Shown piece after piece: positions 8,755 to 16,814 of a stretch of 64,000 nucleotides of DNA. Source of the stretch: Xanthobacteraceae bacterium (GTDB lineage Bacteria; Pseudomonadota; Alphaproteobacteria; Rhizobiales; Xanthobacteraceae); contig CP075369.1 of NCBI GenBank assembly GCA_019454205.1, forward strand, positions 2,682,001-2,746,000. Direction: 5' to 3'. A program made the position numbers and the translations under genes. Under the pieces are notes generated by a model. The model searched no databases and was not told the DNA's origin. It worked only from the letters and a program-made list of their open reading frames with translations. Numbering within the stretch: the stretch's first letter is position 1; the number at the start of each line of letters is the position of its first letter.

Positions 8755-8806
8755 AGACCTCATCCTTCGAGACGCCGCCTTGCGGCGGCTCCTCAGGATG
8801 AGGTCT
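8755..8806. repeat. Palindromic repeat copy 1 (REP-like)
   Basis: This is a 52-base imperfect palindrome. The outer arms AGACCTCATCCT and AGGATGAGGTCT match over 12 bases, and an inner hairpin CGCCGC-CTT-GCGGCG occupies 8773-8787. The CCTCATCC...GAGACGC...GGATGAGG pattern resembles interspersed palindromes I recall from Bradyrhizobium and Rhodopseudomonas genomes (from memory). It lies between the divergent glycosylase and gluQ genes. Confidence 0.75.
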
Positions 8807-8828
8807 AACTTGGTGGAAATATATCCGG

Positions 8829-8874
8829 CCTCGTCCTGAGGAGCGAGCGATAGCTAGCGTCTCGAAAGATGAGG
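8829..8874. repeat. Palindromic repeat copy 2, inverted relative to copy 1
   Basis: The ends are CCTCGTCCTGAGGAGCG and CGTCTCGAAAGATGAGG. Its reverse complement lines up with copy 1, including the asymmetric TTCGAGAC and GCTCCTCAGGA blocks, so the two copies form an inverted pair 22 bases apart. The centre (AGCGATAGCTAGCG) differs from copy 1. Confidence 0.7.
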
Positions 8875-8891
8875 CTGCGTTAGAGCATTTC

Positions 8892-9716
8892 ATGAATCCA
8901 CCCGTTTTCCGTTTCGCACCCTCGCCGACCGGGCATCTGCATCTTGGCCACGCGCTTTCCGCGCTGTTGAACTACGAAGAAGCGAAAGCCGCAGGCGGGC
9001 GCTTTCTGCTTCGCATCGAGGATATCGACCCGACGCGCTGCAAGCCGGAGTTCGAGCAATCCGTCTATGAGGATCTCGATTGGCTCGGCGTTCAGTGGGA
9101 AACGCCCGCGCGGCGTCAGTCACGGCACTTCGACGAATACGCCGCCGCGCTCGGCAGGCTCGAAAACGAAGGGCTGCTTTACGCTTCCTATGAAACCCGC
9201 GCCGATCTTGCGCGGCTGATTACCGGGCGCGATCCCGATGGCGGGCCGCGCTATTCGCGCGAGGAAGGGCTTTCGCCGGAAGAAGCGAAAGAGCGGGAAC
9301 GCCGCGGCGAACCCTACGCACTGCGCCTCGACATGCACGAAGCGCTGTCGCGCATCGGCAAGCCGCTTTTCTGGAACGAGGCGGGTGAAAAAATCGAAGC
9401 GAAGCCGGAACGCTGGGGCGATGTCGTGCTCGGCCGCAAGGAAATGCCAGCGAGCTACCACCTTGCCGTGGTGCTCGACGATGCCTTGCAAGGCGTAACG
9501 AACATCGTGCGCGGCAGGGATTTATATGAGTCGACCGCGGTGCATCGTGTATTGCAGGAATTGCTCGGACTGCCCGCGCCGCTGTACCGGCATCATCGTT
9601 TGCTGCTCGACGAACACGGCAAGAAACTTTCCAAGCGTGACAAGTCCACTACGTTGCGCGATTTGCGGGCGGACGGATGGACGCTCTCGGATGTGAAGAA
9701 AGCGGCCGGCCTCTAG
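8892..9716 (+). CDS. gluQ: Glutamyl-Q tRNA(Asp) synthetase
   Basis: The 274-residue protein is a class I glutamyl-tRNA synthetase paralog without the anticodon-binding domain. It would attach glutamate to the queuosine base of tRNA-Asp. The opening FRFAPSPTGHLHLGHALSAL contains the HIGH-type motif (HLGH, residues 17-20), and KLSKR lies near residue 245. The Cys residues that bind zinc in the E. coli enzyme are missing: the canonical CxC region reads YASYETRADL here. Its stop overlaps that of the convergent AEC transporter by three bases (CTAG). The upstream region carries the paired palindromic repeats. Confidence 0.9.
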   Translation: MNPPVFRFAPSPTGHLHLGHALSALLNYEEAKAAGGRFLLRIEDIDPTRCKPEFEQSVYEDLDWLGVQWETPARRQSRHFDEYAAALGRLENEGLLYASYETRADLARLITGRDPDGGPRYSREEGLSPEEAKERERRGEPYALRLDMHEALSRIGKPLFWNEAGEKIEAKPERWGDVVLGRKEMPASYHLAVVLDDALQGVTNIVRGRDLYESTAVHRVLQELLGLPAPLYRHHRLLLDEHGKKLSKRDKSTTLRDLRADGWTLSDVKKAAGL

Positions 9717-10654
9717 CCAATTCCGAGTACGAACAACCAGAACGAAACGGTGAACAGCGACAACACGGTCGAAATCGTGACCGCGCCCGCAATCGTCGCG
9801 ACGCCGGTTTTGTAGCGCGACGCCAGCAGATACGAATTGATGCCGACCGGCATCGACGCGAAGATCACGGCAACGCCCGCCCATACCGGCATGAGCATGA
9901 ACACTTTCGTCGCAAGCAGCCATACCGCGAGCGGCAGCAACATCAGCTTCGCCGCGGCGACAAACAGCGAGAGTTTCAGGTCGCCCAGCACGCCGTATTT
10001 GCGAAGCGCCATGCCCATCGCAAACAATGCGCACGGCACCGACGATGCCGCGATCATGTCGACGAACTGCTTGAACGGCCCGCCGAACGAAACACCGTTC
10101 AGCCGCCCGATTGCGCCGAACAGGAATGCGATCATCAGCGGATTGGTCGCGAGATTCCATGCGAGTTTTTTCAGCGCCGTCTTGCCCACGCCCGCTTCCG
10201 CGCTTTCGATCATCACGGTCGCCGAACCCATCATGATCGGCAGATGAATCGCGATCAGGAGGAACAGCGGCACCGCACCCGCTTCGCCATACGCCGTCAG
10301 CACCAGCGGAATGCCGATCAGCACCACGTTCGATTGCGCAGAGGAAAACCCCGCGATCACTGCCTCGCGCCCCGGCCTCGCGTAGAGCTTCCACGCGGCG
10401 AACTGCGTCATGCTCCAGACAATCGCGACCGCGATGAAATAAGAAAGCCAGTAGCCCCACGGCGAGCCTTCCGGCAGGCCCGCGCCGAGCAGCGTTTTCA
10501 CGATCATTACCGGAATCGCGATCAGGAAAACGTAATCGTTCAGTCCGTCACCCGCGCGCTCGGAGAGCAGCTTCGTCCATGCCGCGACATAACCGAGCGC
10601 GATCACGCCGAAGACCGGCAGCACGATTTCGGCGATGCGCAGGATCTGGGACAT
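9713..10654 (-). CDS. AEC family transporter (auxin efflux carrier-like)
   Basis: This 313-residue inner-membrane permease has about ten hydrophobic helices. The start (ILRIAEIVLPVFGVIALGYV) and the central GFSSAQSNVVLIGIPLV segment are family features of AEC/MdcF-type carriers. They typically move dicarboxylates such as malonate or malate; the substrate here is unknown. The start at 10654 gives the family N-terminus. The gene begins 11 bases downstream of the stop of the small exported protein gene, so the two may share a transcript. Confidence 0.82.
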   Translation of the reverse strand: MSQILRIAEIVLPVFGVIALGYVAAWTKLLSERAGDGLNDYVFLIAIPVMIVKTLLGAGLPEGSPWGYWLSYFIAVAIVWSMTQFAAWKLYARPGREAVIAGFSSAQSNVVLIGIPLVLTAYGEAGAVPLFLLIAIHLPIMMGSATVMIESAEAGVGKTALKKLAWNLATNPLMIAFLFGAIGRLNGVSFGGPFKQFVDMIAASSVPCALFAMGMALRKYGVLGDLKLSLFVAAAKLMLLPLAVWLLATKVFMLMPVWAGVAVIFASMPVGINSYLLASRYKTGVATIAGAVTISTVLSLFTVSFWLFVLGIG

Positions 10655-10665
10655 GAATGAGATGC

Positions 10666-11127
10666 TTACTTCGCTTCGCGGAGTTCGCGTCCGTCGAACA
10701 CGAAATCCTTCACGCAGCGCTCCGCGCCGGAGAGGCCGCACGCGCTGCCATGCAGGTCGAACTGGATGCCCGGTTTGCCGTGCACCTTCGTTTGCCGCCA
10801 CGCACGCACCACGTTGTCCCACACACGGACATATTCGGTGCCCTGCGAAACAAAAATGTAGAGCTGGCACCCGCCGGTGCCGCAGAAATAACTCGGCGCG
10901 CCCTGGCAATGAATATTGCTGAAATCCAGCACCCAGTCGGCGCTGTTATCGCCGTTCAGGTCGGCTTCGGTCGCGACCCGATCCAGTTGCGTCGGGACAC
11001 CGCCGACGCTGCGGCACTCGGAAGCGGCCTGCGCCAGCATGTCACGCACGACCGGCGGCATGTTCGCGGCAAGGACCGGAAACACGGACAGCGACAAGGC
11101 AATTACCAGCGAAAGCAAACGGCGCAT
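10666..11127 (-). CDS. Small exported protein with Asp-rich loop
   Basis: The 153-residue protein has a clear signal peptide (MRRLLSLVIALSLSVFPVLAA). The mature part holds six cysteines and a DLNGDNSADW loop near residue 58 that resembles a calcium-binding or FG-GAP-type loop. No enzyme motif is visible and I do not recognise a named family. It lies nine bases downstream of the ecm stop on the same strand and just upstream of the AEC carrier, so it is probably read with ecm. Confidence 0.75.
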   Translation of the reverse strand: MRRLLSLVIALSLSVFPVLAANMPPVVRDMLAQAASECRSVGGVPTQLDRVATEADLNGDNSADWVLDFSNIHCQGAPSYFCGTGGCQLYIFVSQGTEYVRVWDNVVRAWRQTKVHGKPGIQFDLHGSACGLSGAERCVKDFVFDGRELREAK

Positions 11128-11136
11128 GGCGCCTCT

Positions 11137-13140
11137 TTACGCCGCCTTGTCCGCCCGGTCATCCACCACGCGCACGATGTCCGAAAGAATCCGGTTCAGT
11201 TCGTAATCCTTCGGCGTAAACACAGCGGCAACGCCACACTGTTTCAGCGTGTTCTCGTCTTCCGGCGGGATGATGCCGCCGACGATCACCGGAACTTCCA
11301 GACCCTCCGTGCGCATCCGGTTCATGACGTCGCGCACCAGCGGCACATGCGAACCCGACAGGATCGAAAGGCCGACCACATGCACGCCTTCTTCCAACGC
11401 GGCGTTCACGATCTCGGCGGGCGTCAGACGGATGCCCTCGTAGACGACTTCCATGCCCGCATCGCGCGCGCGCACCGCGATCTGCTCGGCGCCGTTGGAG
11501 TGGCCGTCGAGGCCGGGCTTGCCGACCAGGAACTTCAGGCGGCGTCCGAGTTTCTTGGAAACGCGCTCCACCTGTCCGCGCACTTCGTCGAGGCCCTGCG
11601 CCCCCGCACGCACGGAACGCCCAACGCCGGTCGGCGCGCGATACTCGCCGAATACTTCGCGCAGCGTCGTGCCCCATTCGCCGGTGGTGATGCCCGCCTT
11701 CGCCGCCTCGATCGAGACCGGCATGATGTTCTGGCCTTCCGCGGCGGCGCGCCGTAGCGCATCCAGCGCGGCGGAAACCTTCTTCTGGTCGCGCGCGGAA
11801 CGCCACGCCTTCAGGCGCTCGACCTGTTCCTTCTCGACATGCTCCGGCACGGTCATGATCGCGCCGTCGCCGGTCGTGAGCGGCGATGGCTCGGTTTCCG
11901 TGAAACGGTTGACGCCTACCACTGTGAGTTCGCCGCGCTCGATCGCTTCCAGACGCTTCGTGTTCGATTCCACGAGCTTCTGCTTCATGTAGCTCGACTC
12001 GACCGCCGCTACCGCGCCGCCCATCTCTTCGATACGCGCGAGTTCTTCCAGCGCCTCCGCTTTCAGTTCCGCGACCTTGCGTTCGATTTCCTTCGAGCCG
12101 TCGAAGATGTCGCCGAAATCGAGAAGGTCGGTCTCGAACGCCACGATCTGCTGCATGCGGATCGACCACTGCTGGTCCCACGGCCGCGGCAAACCGAGCG
12201 CCTCGTTCCATGCGGGCAGTTGCACCGCGCGGGCGCGCGCATTCTTCGAGAGCGTCACCGCCAGCATTTCGAGCAGGATGCGGTAGACGTTGTTTTCCGG
12301 CTGCGGCTCGGTAAGACCGAGCGAGTTCACCTGCACGCCATAACGGAAGCGGCGGTGCTTCTCGTTGGTTACGCCGTAGCGGTCGCGCGTGATCTCGTTC
12401 CATAGTTCGGTGAACGCGCGCATCTTGCACATTTCGGTAATGAAACGCATGCCCGCGTTCACGAAGAACGAGATGCGCCCCACCACTTCGCCGAAATCTT
12501 CTTCGCGGATTCCGCCGGAAGCCTTCACGCCGTCGAGCACCGCGATCGCGGTCGCCAGCGCATAGGCAAGCTCCTGCGTCGGCGTCGCGCCTGCTTCCTG
12601 CAAATGATAGGAGCAGACGTTCATCGGATTCCACTTCGGCACTTCCTTCGTGGTGTAAAGGATCGTGTCCTTGATCAGCCGCATCGAAGGCTGCGGCGGG
12701 AAAACATACGTGCCGCGCGAGAGGTATTCCTTGATGATGTCGTTCTGCGTGGTGCCGGAGAGCGCGGTCTTCGGCGCGCCGGTTTCTTCCGCGAGCGCGA
12801 TGTAGAGCGAGAGCAGCCACGCCGCCGTCGCGTTGATCGTCATCGAGGTATTCATCGAGCCGAGCGGAATGCCGTCGAACAGCGTGCGCATGTCGCCGAG
12901 ATGCGAGACCGGCACGCCGACCTTTCCGACTTCACCGCGCGCAAGCACGTGATCGGAGTCATAACCGGTCTGCGTCGGCAGATCGAAGGCGACCGACAGA
13001 CCGGTCTGTCCCTTGGCGAGATTGCTCCGGTAGAGCTTGTTGGATTCCGCGGCAGTGGAGTGACCCGCATAGGTACGGATCAGCCACGGAGCCTCTTTCG
13101 GCTTTGCGGACTGCTTACTTTTTTCGCTCTTGTCGCTCAT
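11137..13140 (-). CDS. ecm: Ethylmalonyl-CoA mutase
   Basis: This is a 667-residue adenosylcobalamin-dependent mutase of the MeaA/Ecm type, converting (2R)-ethylmalonyl-CoA to (2S)-methylsuccinyl-CoA. The N-terminal segment PWLIRTYAGHSTAAESN and the AKGQTGLSVAFDLPTQTGYD block are hallmarks of the acyl-CoA mutase substrate barrel. The C-terminal B12 domain carries DxHxxG as DGHSNG (Asp545, His547, Gly550) and continues with LSILSGSH and the VIVGGIIP strand. The family name is preferred over methylmalonyl-CoA mutase because of the MeaA-type N-terminus and single-chain length. The start at 13140 avoids a poorly conserved extension. ccr and mcd are close by and complete the core of the pathway. 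Confidence 0.92.
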   Translation of the reverse strand: MSDKSEKSKQSAKPKEAPWLIRTYAGHSTAAESNKLYRSNLAKGQTGLSVAFDLPTQTGYDSDHVLARGEVGKVGVPVSHLGDMRTLFDGIPLGSMNTSMTINATAAWLLSLYIALAEETGAPKTALSGTTQNDIIKEYLSRGTYVFPPQPSMRLIKDTILYTTKEVPKWNPMNVCSYHLQEAGATPTQELAYALATAIAVLDGVKASGGIREEDFGEVVGRISFFVNAGMRFITEMCKMRAFTELWNEITRDRYGVTNEKHRRFRYGVQVNSLGLTEPQPENNVYRILLEMLAVTLSKNARARAVQLPAWNEALGLPRPWDQQWSIRMQQIVAFETDLLDFGDIFDGSKEIERKVAELKAEALEELARIEEMGGAVAAVESSYMKQKLVESNTKRLEAIERGELTVVGVNRFTETEPSPLTTGDGAIMTVPEHVEKEQVERLKAWRSARDQKKVSAALDALRRAAAEGQNIMPVSIEAAKAGITTGEWGTTLREVFGEYRAPTGVGRSVRAGAQGLDEVRGQVERVSKKLGRRLKFLVGKPGLDGHSNGAEQIAVRARDAGMEVVYEGIRLTPAEIVNAALEEGVHVVGLSILSGSHVPLVRDVMNRMRTEGLEVPVIVGGIIPPEDENTLKQCGVAAVFTPKDYELNRILSDIVRVVDDRADKAA

Positions 13141-13306
13141 ACGCGCGAAATCCGGAGGAAGAGAACTTTTCCTGCAATGCAGCATAGGTCTACCACGTTC
13201 CGGTATCACGCAAAATCGAAGGCGGCGTGATCGCAGCGCACTAGACCGGGACGCGGGAGCACGGCACTCTACGGCTGTAAAAAATTAGTGGGCACAGTCC
13301 CGGGCC

Positions 13307-13323
13307 AACCGGTAGTGCCGGTT
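13307..13323. other. Small hairpin before the exported protein gene
   Basis: AACCGG-TAGTG-CCGGTT is a 6-bp inverted repeat ending 17 bases before the start at 13341. No regulator can be assigned. Confidence 0.3.
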
Positions 13324-13340
13324 CAGCGTGGAGAGCGAAA

Positions 13341-13721
13341 ATGTGGGGTAAAGGGGCACTAATGGCGCTTGGCGCCGCGTTGCTGTCGTTGGCGCTGATG
13401 GCGCCCGCAAGCGCCCAGACGCCGGGCGAACTAACCTTCGACATCACCAACAATTCCGGCCGCACCATCCAGATCGAGTTCTATTCGCAGGATCGCCGCG
13501 GTCATGCCTGGCCGGGCGGCAACCGCGCCTATGACATCGCAAACGGCGACCGCCGCTCGCTCGCGCTCTCCTGCGTTCAGGGCGAGAAAATCTGCTACGG
13601 CGCGTGGGTAAAAGGCGCGGCCCGCACGTATTGGGGCGTCGGACTGCACGGCCGTTACGGCTGTCAGGCGTGTTGCAAACAATGTGGTCAGGACGATTTC
13701 CGGACGACGCTTACGCCTTAA
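13341..13721 (+). CDS. Small exported Cys-rich protein
   Basis: The 126-residue protein has a signal peptide (ALLSLALMAPASAQ, cleavage near residue 25). The mature part starts with a beta-rich stretch (LTFDITNNSGRTIQIEFYS) and ends with a cysteine cluster (YGCQACCKQCGQ); six cysteines follow the signal sequence. I recall similar unnamed proteins in Bradyrhizobium. A role in the periplasm or at the cell surface is likely but its function is unknown. A good ribosome site (GGAGAGCGAAA) precedes the ATG. It is followed by a strong intrinsic terminator. Confidence 0.75.
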   Translation: MWGKGALMALGAALLSLALMAPASAQTPGELTFDITNNSGRTIQIEFYSQDRRGHAWPGGNRAYDIANGDRRSLALSCVQGEKICYGAWVKGAARTYWGVGLHGRYGCQACCKQCGQDDFRTTLTP

Positions 13722-13744
13722 CCGGCATCTAAATCGAAAACAAA

Positions 13745-13781
13745 AAAACCGGCGAGGTTGCCCTCGCCGGTTTTCTTTTTT
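13745..13781. terminator. Bidirectional intrinsic terminator
   Basis: The arms AAAACCGGCGAGG (13745-13757) and CCTCGCCGGTTTT (13762-13774) pair perfectly around a TTGC loop. Runs of A upstream and T downstream mean it can end transcription from the exported-protein gene on the plus strand and from the GlsB-like gene on the minus strand. Confidence 0.92.
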
Positions 13782-13792
13782 CAGCGCTTTAC

Positions 13793-14047
13793 TCAGCCGC
13801 GCCGGACGAGGCCGATGACAAACAGCAGGATCACCGCGCCGATGGTTGCCGCGATGATCGAACCGACGATGCCGCCACCGAGCGAAATTCCAAGTCGCGG
13901 GAACAGCCAGCTTGCAATCGCGGCACCGACGATGCCGACGATGATGTTGCCGATCAGCCCGAAGCCGAAGCCTTTCATGATCACGCCGGCGAGCCAGCCC
14001 GCCACCGCGCCGATGATCAGAAGAATGATAAGACCTTCAATGCTCAT
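13793..14047 (-). CDS. GlsB/YeaQ/YmgE family stress membrane protein
   Basis: This 84-residue protein is almost all membrane segments rich in Gly and Ala. The family motifs GAVAGWLAGVIMKGFGFGLIGNI and IVGSIIAATIGAVILLFVIGL are present (transglycosylase-associated protein family). It is thought to be an inner-membrane stress protein of unclear mechanism. The start at 14047 is supported by GGAGGACGGGGCT just upstream. It converges on the terminator at 13745. Confidence 0.88.
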   Translation of the reverse strand: MSIEGLIILLIIGAVAGWLAGVIMKGFGFGLIGNIIVGIVGAAIASWLFPRLGISLGGGIVGSIIAATIGAVILLFVIGLVRRG

Positions 14048-14195
14048 AGCCCCGTCCTCCATGAATGGCGGCTGCCCCGCCTGATTACACTTCATCGCCC
14101 GGCTTGATGACCGCCGGGCGAATCTAACACTAGACGAAAGTAGGATAGTGGAAGTCGGGTGGGCTGTCGCCGCCTCCTGCGACAGGTGGAAAAGT

Positions 14196-15389
14196 CTATG
14201 TTGCAGCGCGGCGGGGCGCTTCGAAGAGGCGTCTTGCTACGAGTACGGCAACGATCACAGCCGCCGCGAAGCCCACCGGCAGCTTCACGAACGGAAAGCT
14301 GGCGAGCAGCAGCGCCGCTGTACCGAGACCGGCAAGCTCATGGCGGCGGAAGCCTTCCGCAAGACCAAGCCGCAGCAGAAACGCCGCCGGGATCGCGAGT
14401 ACGACCGTGTCGTAAAGATAGATGTACGGTGTCGCGAGCACGACACCGGTTGCAAGTGCCGCCGCTTTCAGCGCGAAGGGATGACGCGCATCGCGCCAGA
14501 TCGCGGCAATCGCCACCGCTACACCGGCAGCGAAAACCGCGTGCAGCCCCCACGCCAGCCATTCCGCGCCGCCGAGCGTGCGCACGATGGCAAACACGCT
14601 CTGCATCTTCTCGATCTCGGCACGGCCTTCCGATAGAAAGGTCTGCGACGTCACAGGCAGCCACTTCACGAAAGCCAGCCACGGTTCCGGCCCGAAAGCG
14701 AGCAGCGAGAGCAGCACCAGCATTAGCGCGGTCGCGAAGGCTGAGAAAATCGCGCGCCAGTAACCGCCCGCGATCAGCGCAACAGGAAACAGGATTCCGA
14801 AATGCGGTTTGTACGTGAGCAGGCCGAGACAAATGCCTGCGAGCACCGCGCGCCGCTCCAGAAAATACAGCGCGCCGCCGATCAGCGCCGCAGTGAGGAA
14901 TCCGTTCTGCCCGACCAGCACGTTGGCGAGGAACGAAGGCATCGCGAATGCGAGCAGAAAACCTGCCGCGCTTCCCACGATGGCACGCATCGCGGCGAGA
15001 TAAGGAACGAGCGAAACCGCTACCCAGAGCAACGTGGCCGGAACGTAGGGCAGCGAAGCCAGCGTGAGCGCGATGAACAGATAGAACGGCGGATAATGCC
15101 AGCCGTAATATCCGCCGAAGTCGTAGCCGAGGACGGCGATCTCCATCTGCTTATGGGTCGGCCAGTCGTAGGCCGCCGCCGCCTGCCCCGCGAGCGTGAG
15201 TTTTCCGGCCGCGTAGACATTCAGGAAGTCGGTCGAGAGCAGTCTACCCGCCGGATCCCAGAGCCAGCTTCCGCTCATCGCCGCCGTGCCCAGCCACACC
15301 GCGTTCCCGACGCAGAATGCGAAGCAAAAGAGTTCCAGCGCCTTCGGTATTTGCCCCGGCGGCGACGTGGCGGAATCGGCGGGATTCAT
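14196..15389 (-). CDS. GT87-type (DUF2029) polytopic glycosyltransferase
   Basis: This 397-residue membrane protein has about ten hydrophobic helices and the layout of the DUF2029/GT87 family. These are polyprenyl-phosphate-mannose-dependent mannosyltransferases in actinobacteria. The first periplasmic loop has DFLNVYAAGKLTLAG, the usual acidic motif, followed by GWHYPPFYLF and VGQNGFLTAALIGG, both typical of the family. The donor and acceptor are unknown here. The gene is divergent from ccr, with 134 bases between them. Confidence 0.83.
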   Translation of the reverse strand: MNPADSATSPPGQIPKALELFCFAFCVGNAVWLGTAAMSGSWLWDPAGRLLSTDFLNVYAAGKLTLAGQAAAAYDWPTHKQMEIAVLGYDFGGYYGWHYPPFYLFIALTLASLPYVPATLLWVAVSLVPYLAAMRAIVGSAAGFLLAFAMPSFLANVLVGQNGFLTAALIGGALYFLERRAVLAGICLGLLTYKPHFGILFPVALIAGGYWRAIFSAFATALMLVLLSLLAFGPEPWLAFVKWLPVTSQTFLSEGRAEIEKMQSVFAIVRTLGGAEWLAWGLHAVFAAGVAVAIAAIWRDARHPFALKAAALATGVVLATPYIYLYDTVVLAIPAAFLLRLGLAEGFRRHELAGLGTAALLLASFPFVKLPVGFAAAVIVAVLVARRLFEAPRRAAT

Positions 15390-15452
15390 GGGCGGAAACG
15401 CTAGCCGCTCCCGCTTGCGGAAGACTTAAACCATCGGATGGGCCGGAGCGGC

Positions 15453-15465
15453 GTTGCGCTGCAAC
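15453..15465. promoter_or_regulatory. TGC-rich inverted repeat upstream of ccr
   Basis: GTTGC-GCT-GCAAC is a 5-bp inverted repeat inside a TGC-rich run that continues with ATGCTTTGCGCCATGC. It sits about 60-70 bases before the ccr start in the divergent ccr/GT87 region. It may be an operator; the regulator is unknown. Confidence 0.3.
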
Positions 15466-15523
15466 ATGCTTTGCGCCATGCTCAATCCGTCATCAATCCG
15501 AAACATTTTCTTCCGGAGCAGCC

Positions 15524-16807
15524 ATGTCGGCCGTCACGAAATTGCAGGCGGGTCCCAAGGATCTTTACGAGATCGGAGAAATTCCGCCTCTCGGTCACGT
15601 CCCGTCGAAAATGTACGCATGGGCGATCCGCCGCGAGCGCCACGGCCCTCCGGAGCAGAGCTTCCAGATCGAGGTCGTGCCGACCTGGCCGGTCGGCGAC
15701 GAGGACGTGCTCGTGCTCGTGATGGCGGCAGGCGTGAACTACAACGGCGTCTGGGCCGGCCTCGGCCAGCCGATTTCTCCGTTCGACGTTCACAAGCAGC
15801 CGTTCCATGTCGCAGGCTCCGATGCCTCCGGCATCGTCTGGGCGGTCGGCGCGAAGGTGAAGCGCTGGAAGGTCGGCGACGAAGTCATCGTCCATTGCAA
15901 TCAGGATGACGGCGACGACGAGGAATGCAACGGCGGCGACCCGATGTTCTCGCCCTCGCAGCGCATCTGGGGTTACGAAACTCCGGACGGATCCTTTGCG
16001 CAGTTCTGCCGCGTGCAGTCGCGCCAGTTGATGGCGCGCCCGAAACATCTCACCTGGGAAGAGTCGGCCTGCTACACGCTGACACTCGCAACCGCGTACC
16101 GCATGTTGTTCGGCCACGCGCCGCACACTATCAAGCCCGGCGACAACGTGCTGGTCTGGGGTGCCTCCGGCGGCCTCGGCGTGTTTGGCGTGCAGCTCGC
16201 CGCGGCGAGCGGCGCAAACGCCATCGGCATCATCTCCGACAATGACAAGAAAGATTACGTGCTTGGCCTCGGCGCCAAGGGCGTGCTCAACCGCAAGGAC
16301 TTCAAGTGCTGGGGCCAGATGCCCACGGTGAACACGCCCGAATACAATGAGTGGGTGAAAGAAGCCCGCAAGTTCGGCAAGGCGATCTGGGACATCACCG
16401 GCAAGAAAGACGTCGACATCGTCTTCGAACATCCGGGCGAACAGACCTTCCCCGTGTCGTGCCTCGTCGTGAAGCGCGGCGGCATGGTCGTGTTCTGCGC
16501 CGGCACCACCGGCTTCAACCTCACCTTCGATGCCCGCTATGTCTGGATGCGCCAGAAGCGCGTGCAGGGTTCGCACTTCGCGCACCTGAAGCAGGCGGCC
16601 GCCGCCAACCAGTTCGTGCTGGATCGCCGCGTCGATCCCTGCATGTCGGAAGTGCTGACCTGGAAGGAAATCCCGGCCGCGCACACCAAGATGTGGAAGA
16701 ACCAGCACAAGCCCGGCAACATGGCGGTGCTCGTCAATGCGCAGGCCCCCGGCATGCGCACCTTCGACGACGTGATCGAGAATTCGGGCAGCCTGGGCCG
16801 CAAGTAA
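15524..16807 (+). CDS. ccr: Crotonyl-CoA carboxylase/reductase
   Basis: This 427-residue enzyme catalyses the NADPH-dependent reductive carboxylation of crotonyl-CoA to (2S)-ethylmalonyl-CoA, the key step of the ethylmalonyl-CoA pathway. It is an MDR-family protein. The N-terminus (DLYEIGEIPPLGHVPSKMYA) is diagnostic of Ccr, and the NADPH loop is VWGASGGLGVFGVQLA near residue 210. Length and the CNQDDGDDEECNGGDPMFS insert fit Ccr rather than plain crotonyl-CoA reductase-like quinone reductases. The start at 15524 follows CGGAGCAGCC. It is divergent from the GT87 gene and converges with the YihY-family gene. Confidence 0.95.
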   Translation: MSAVTKLQAGPKDLYEIGEIPPLGHVPSKMYAWAIRRERHGPPEQSFQIEVVPTWPVGDEDVLVLVMAAGVNYNGVWAGLGQPISPFDVHKQPFHVAGSDASGIVWAVGAKVKRWKVGDEVIVHCNQDDGDDEECNGGDPMFSPSQRIWGYETPDGSFAQFCRVQSRQLMARPKHLTWEESACYTLTLATAYRMLFGHAPHTIKPGDNVLVWGASGGLGVFGVQLAAASGANAIGIISDNDKKDYVLGLGAKGVLNRKDFKCWGQMPTVNTPEYNEWVKEARKFGKAIWDITGKKDVDIVFEHPGEQTFPVSCLVVKRGGMVVFCAGTTGFNLTFDARYVWMRQKRVQGSHFAHLKQAAAANQFVLDRRVDPCMSEVLTWKEIPAAHTKMWKNQHKPGNMAVLVNAQAPGMRTFDDVIENSGSLGRK

Positions 16808-16814
16808 ACGCGGC

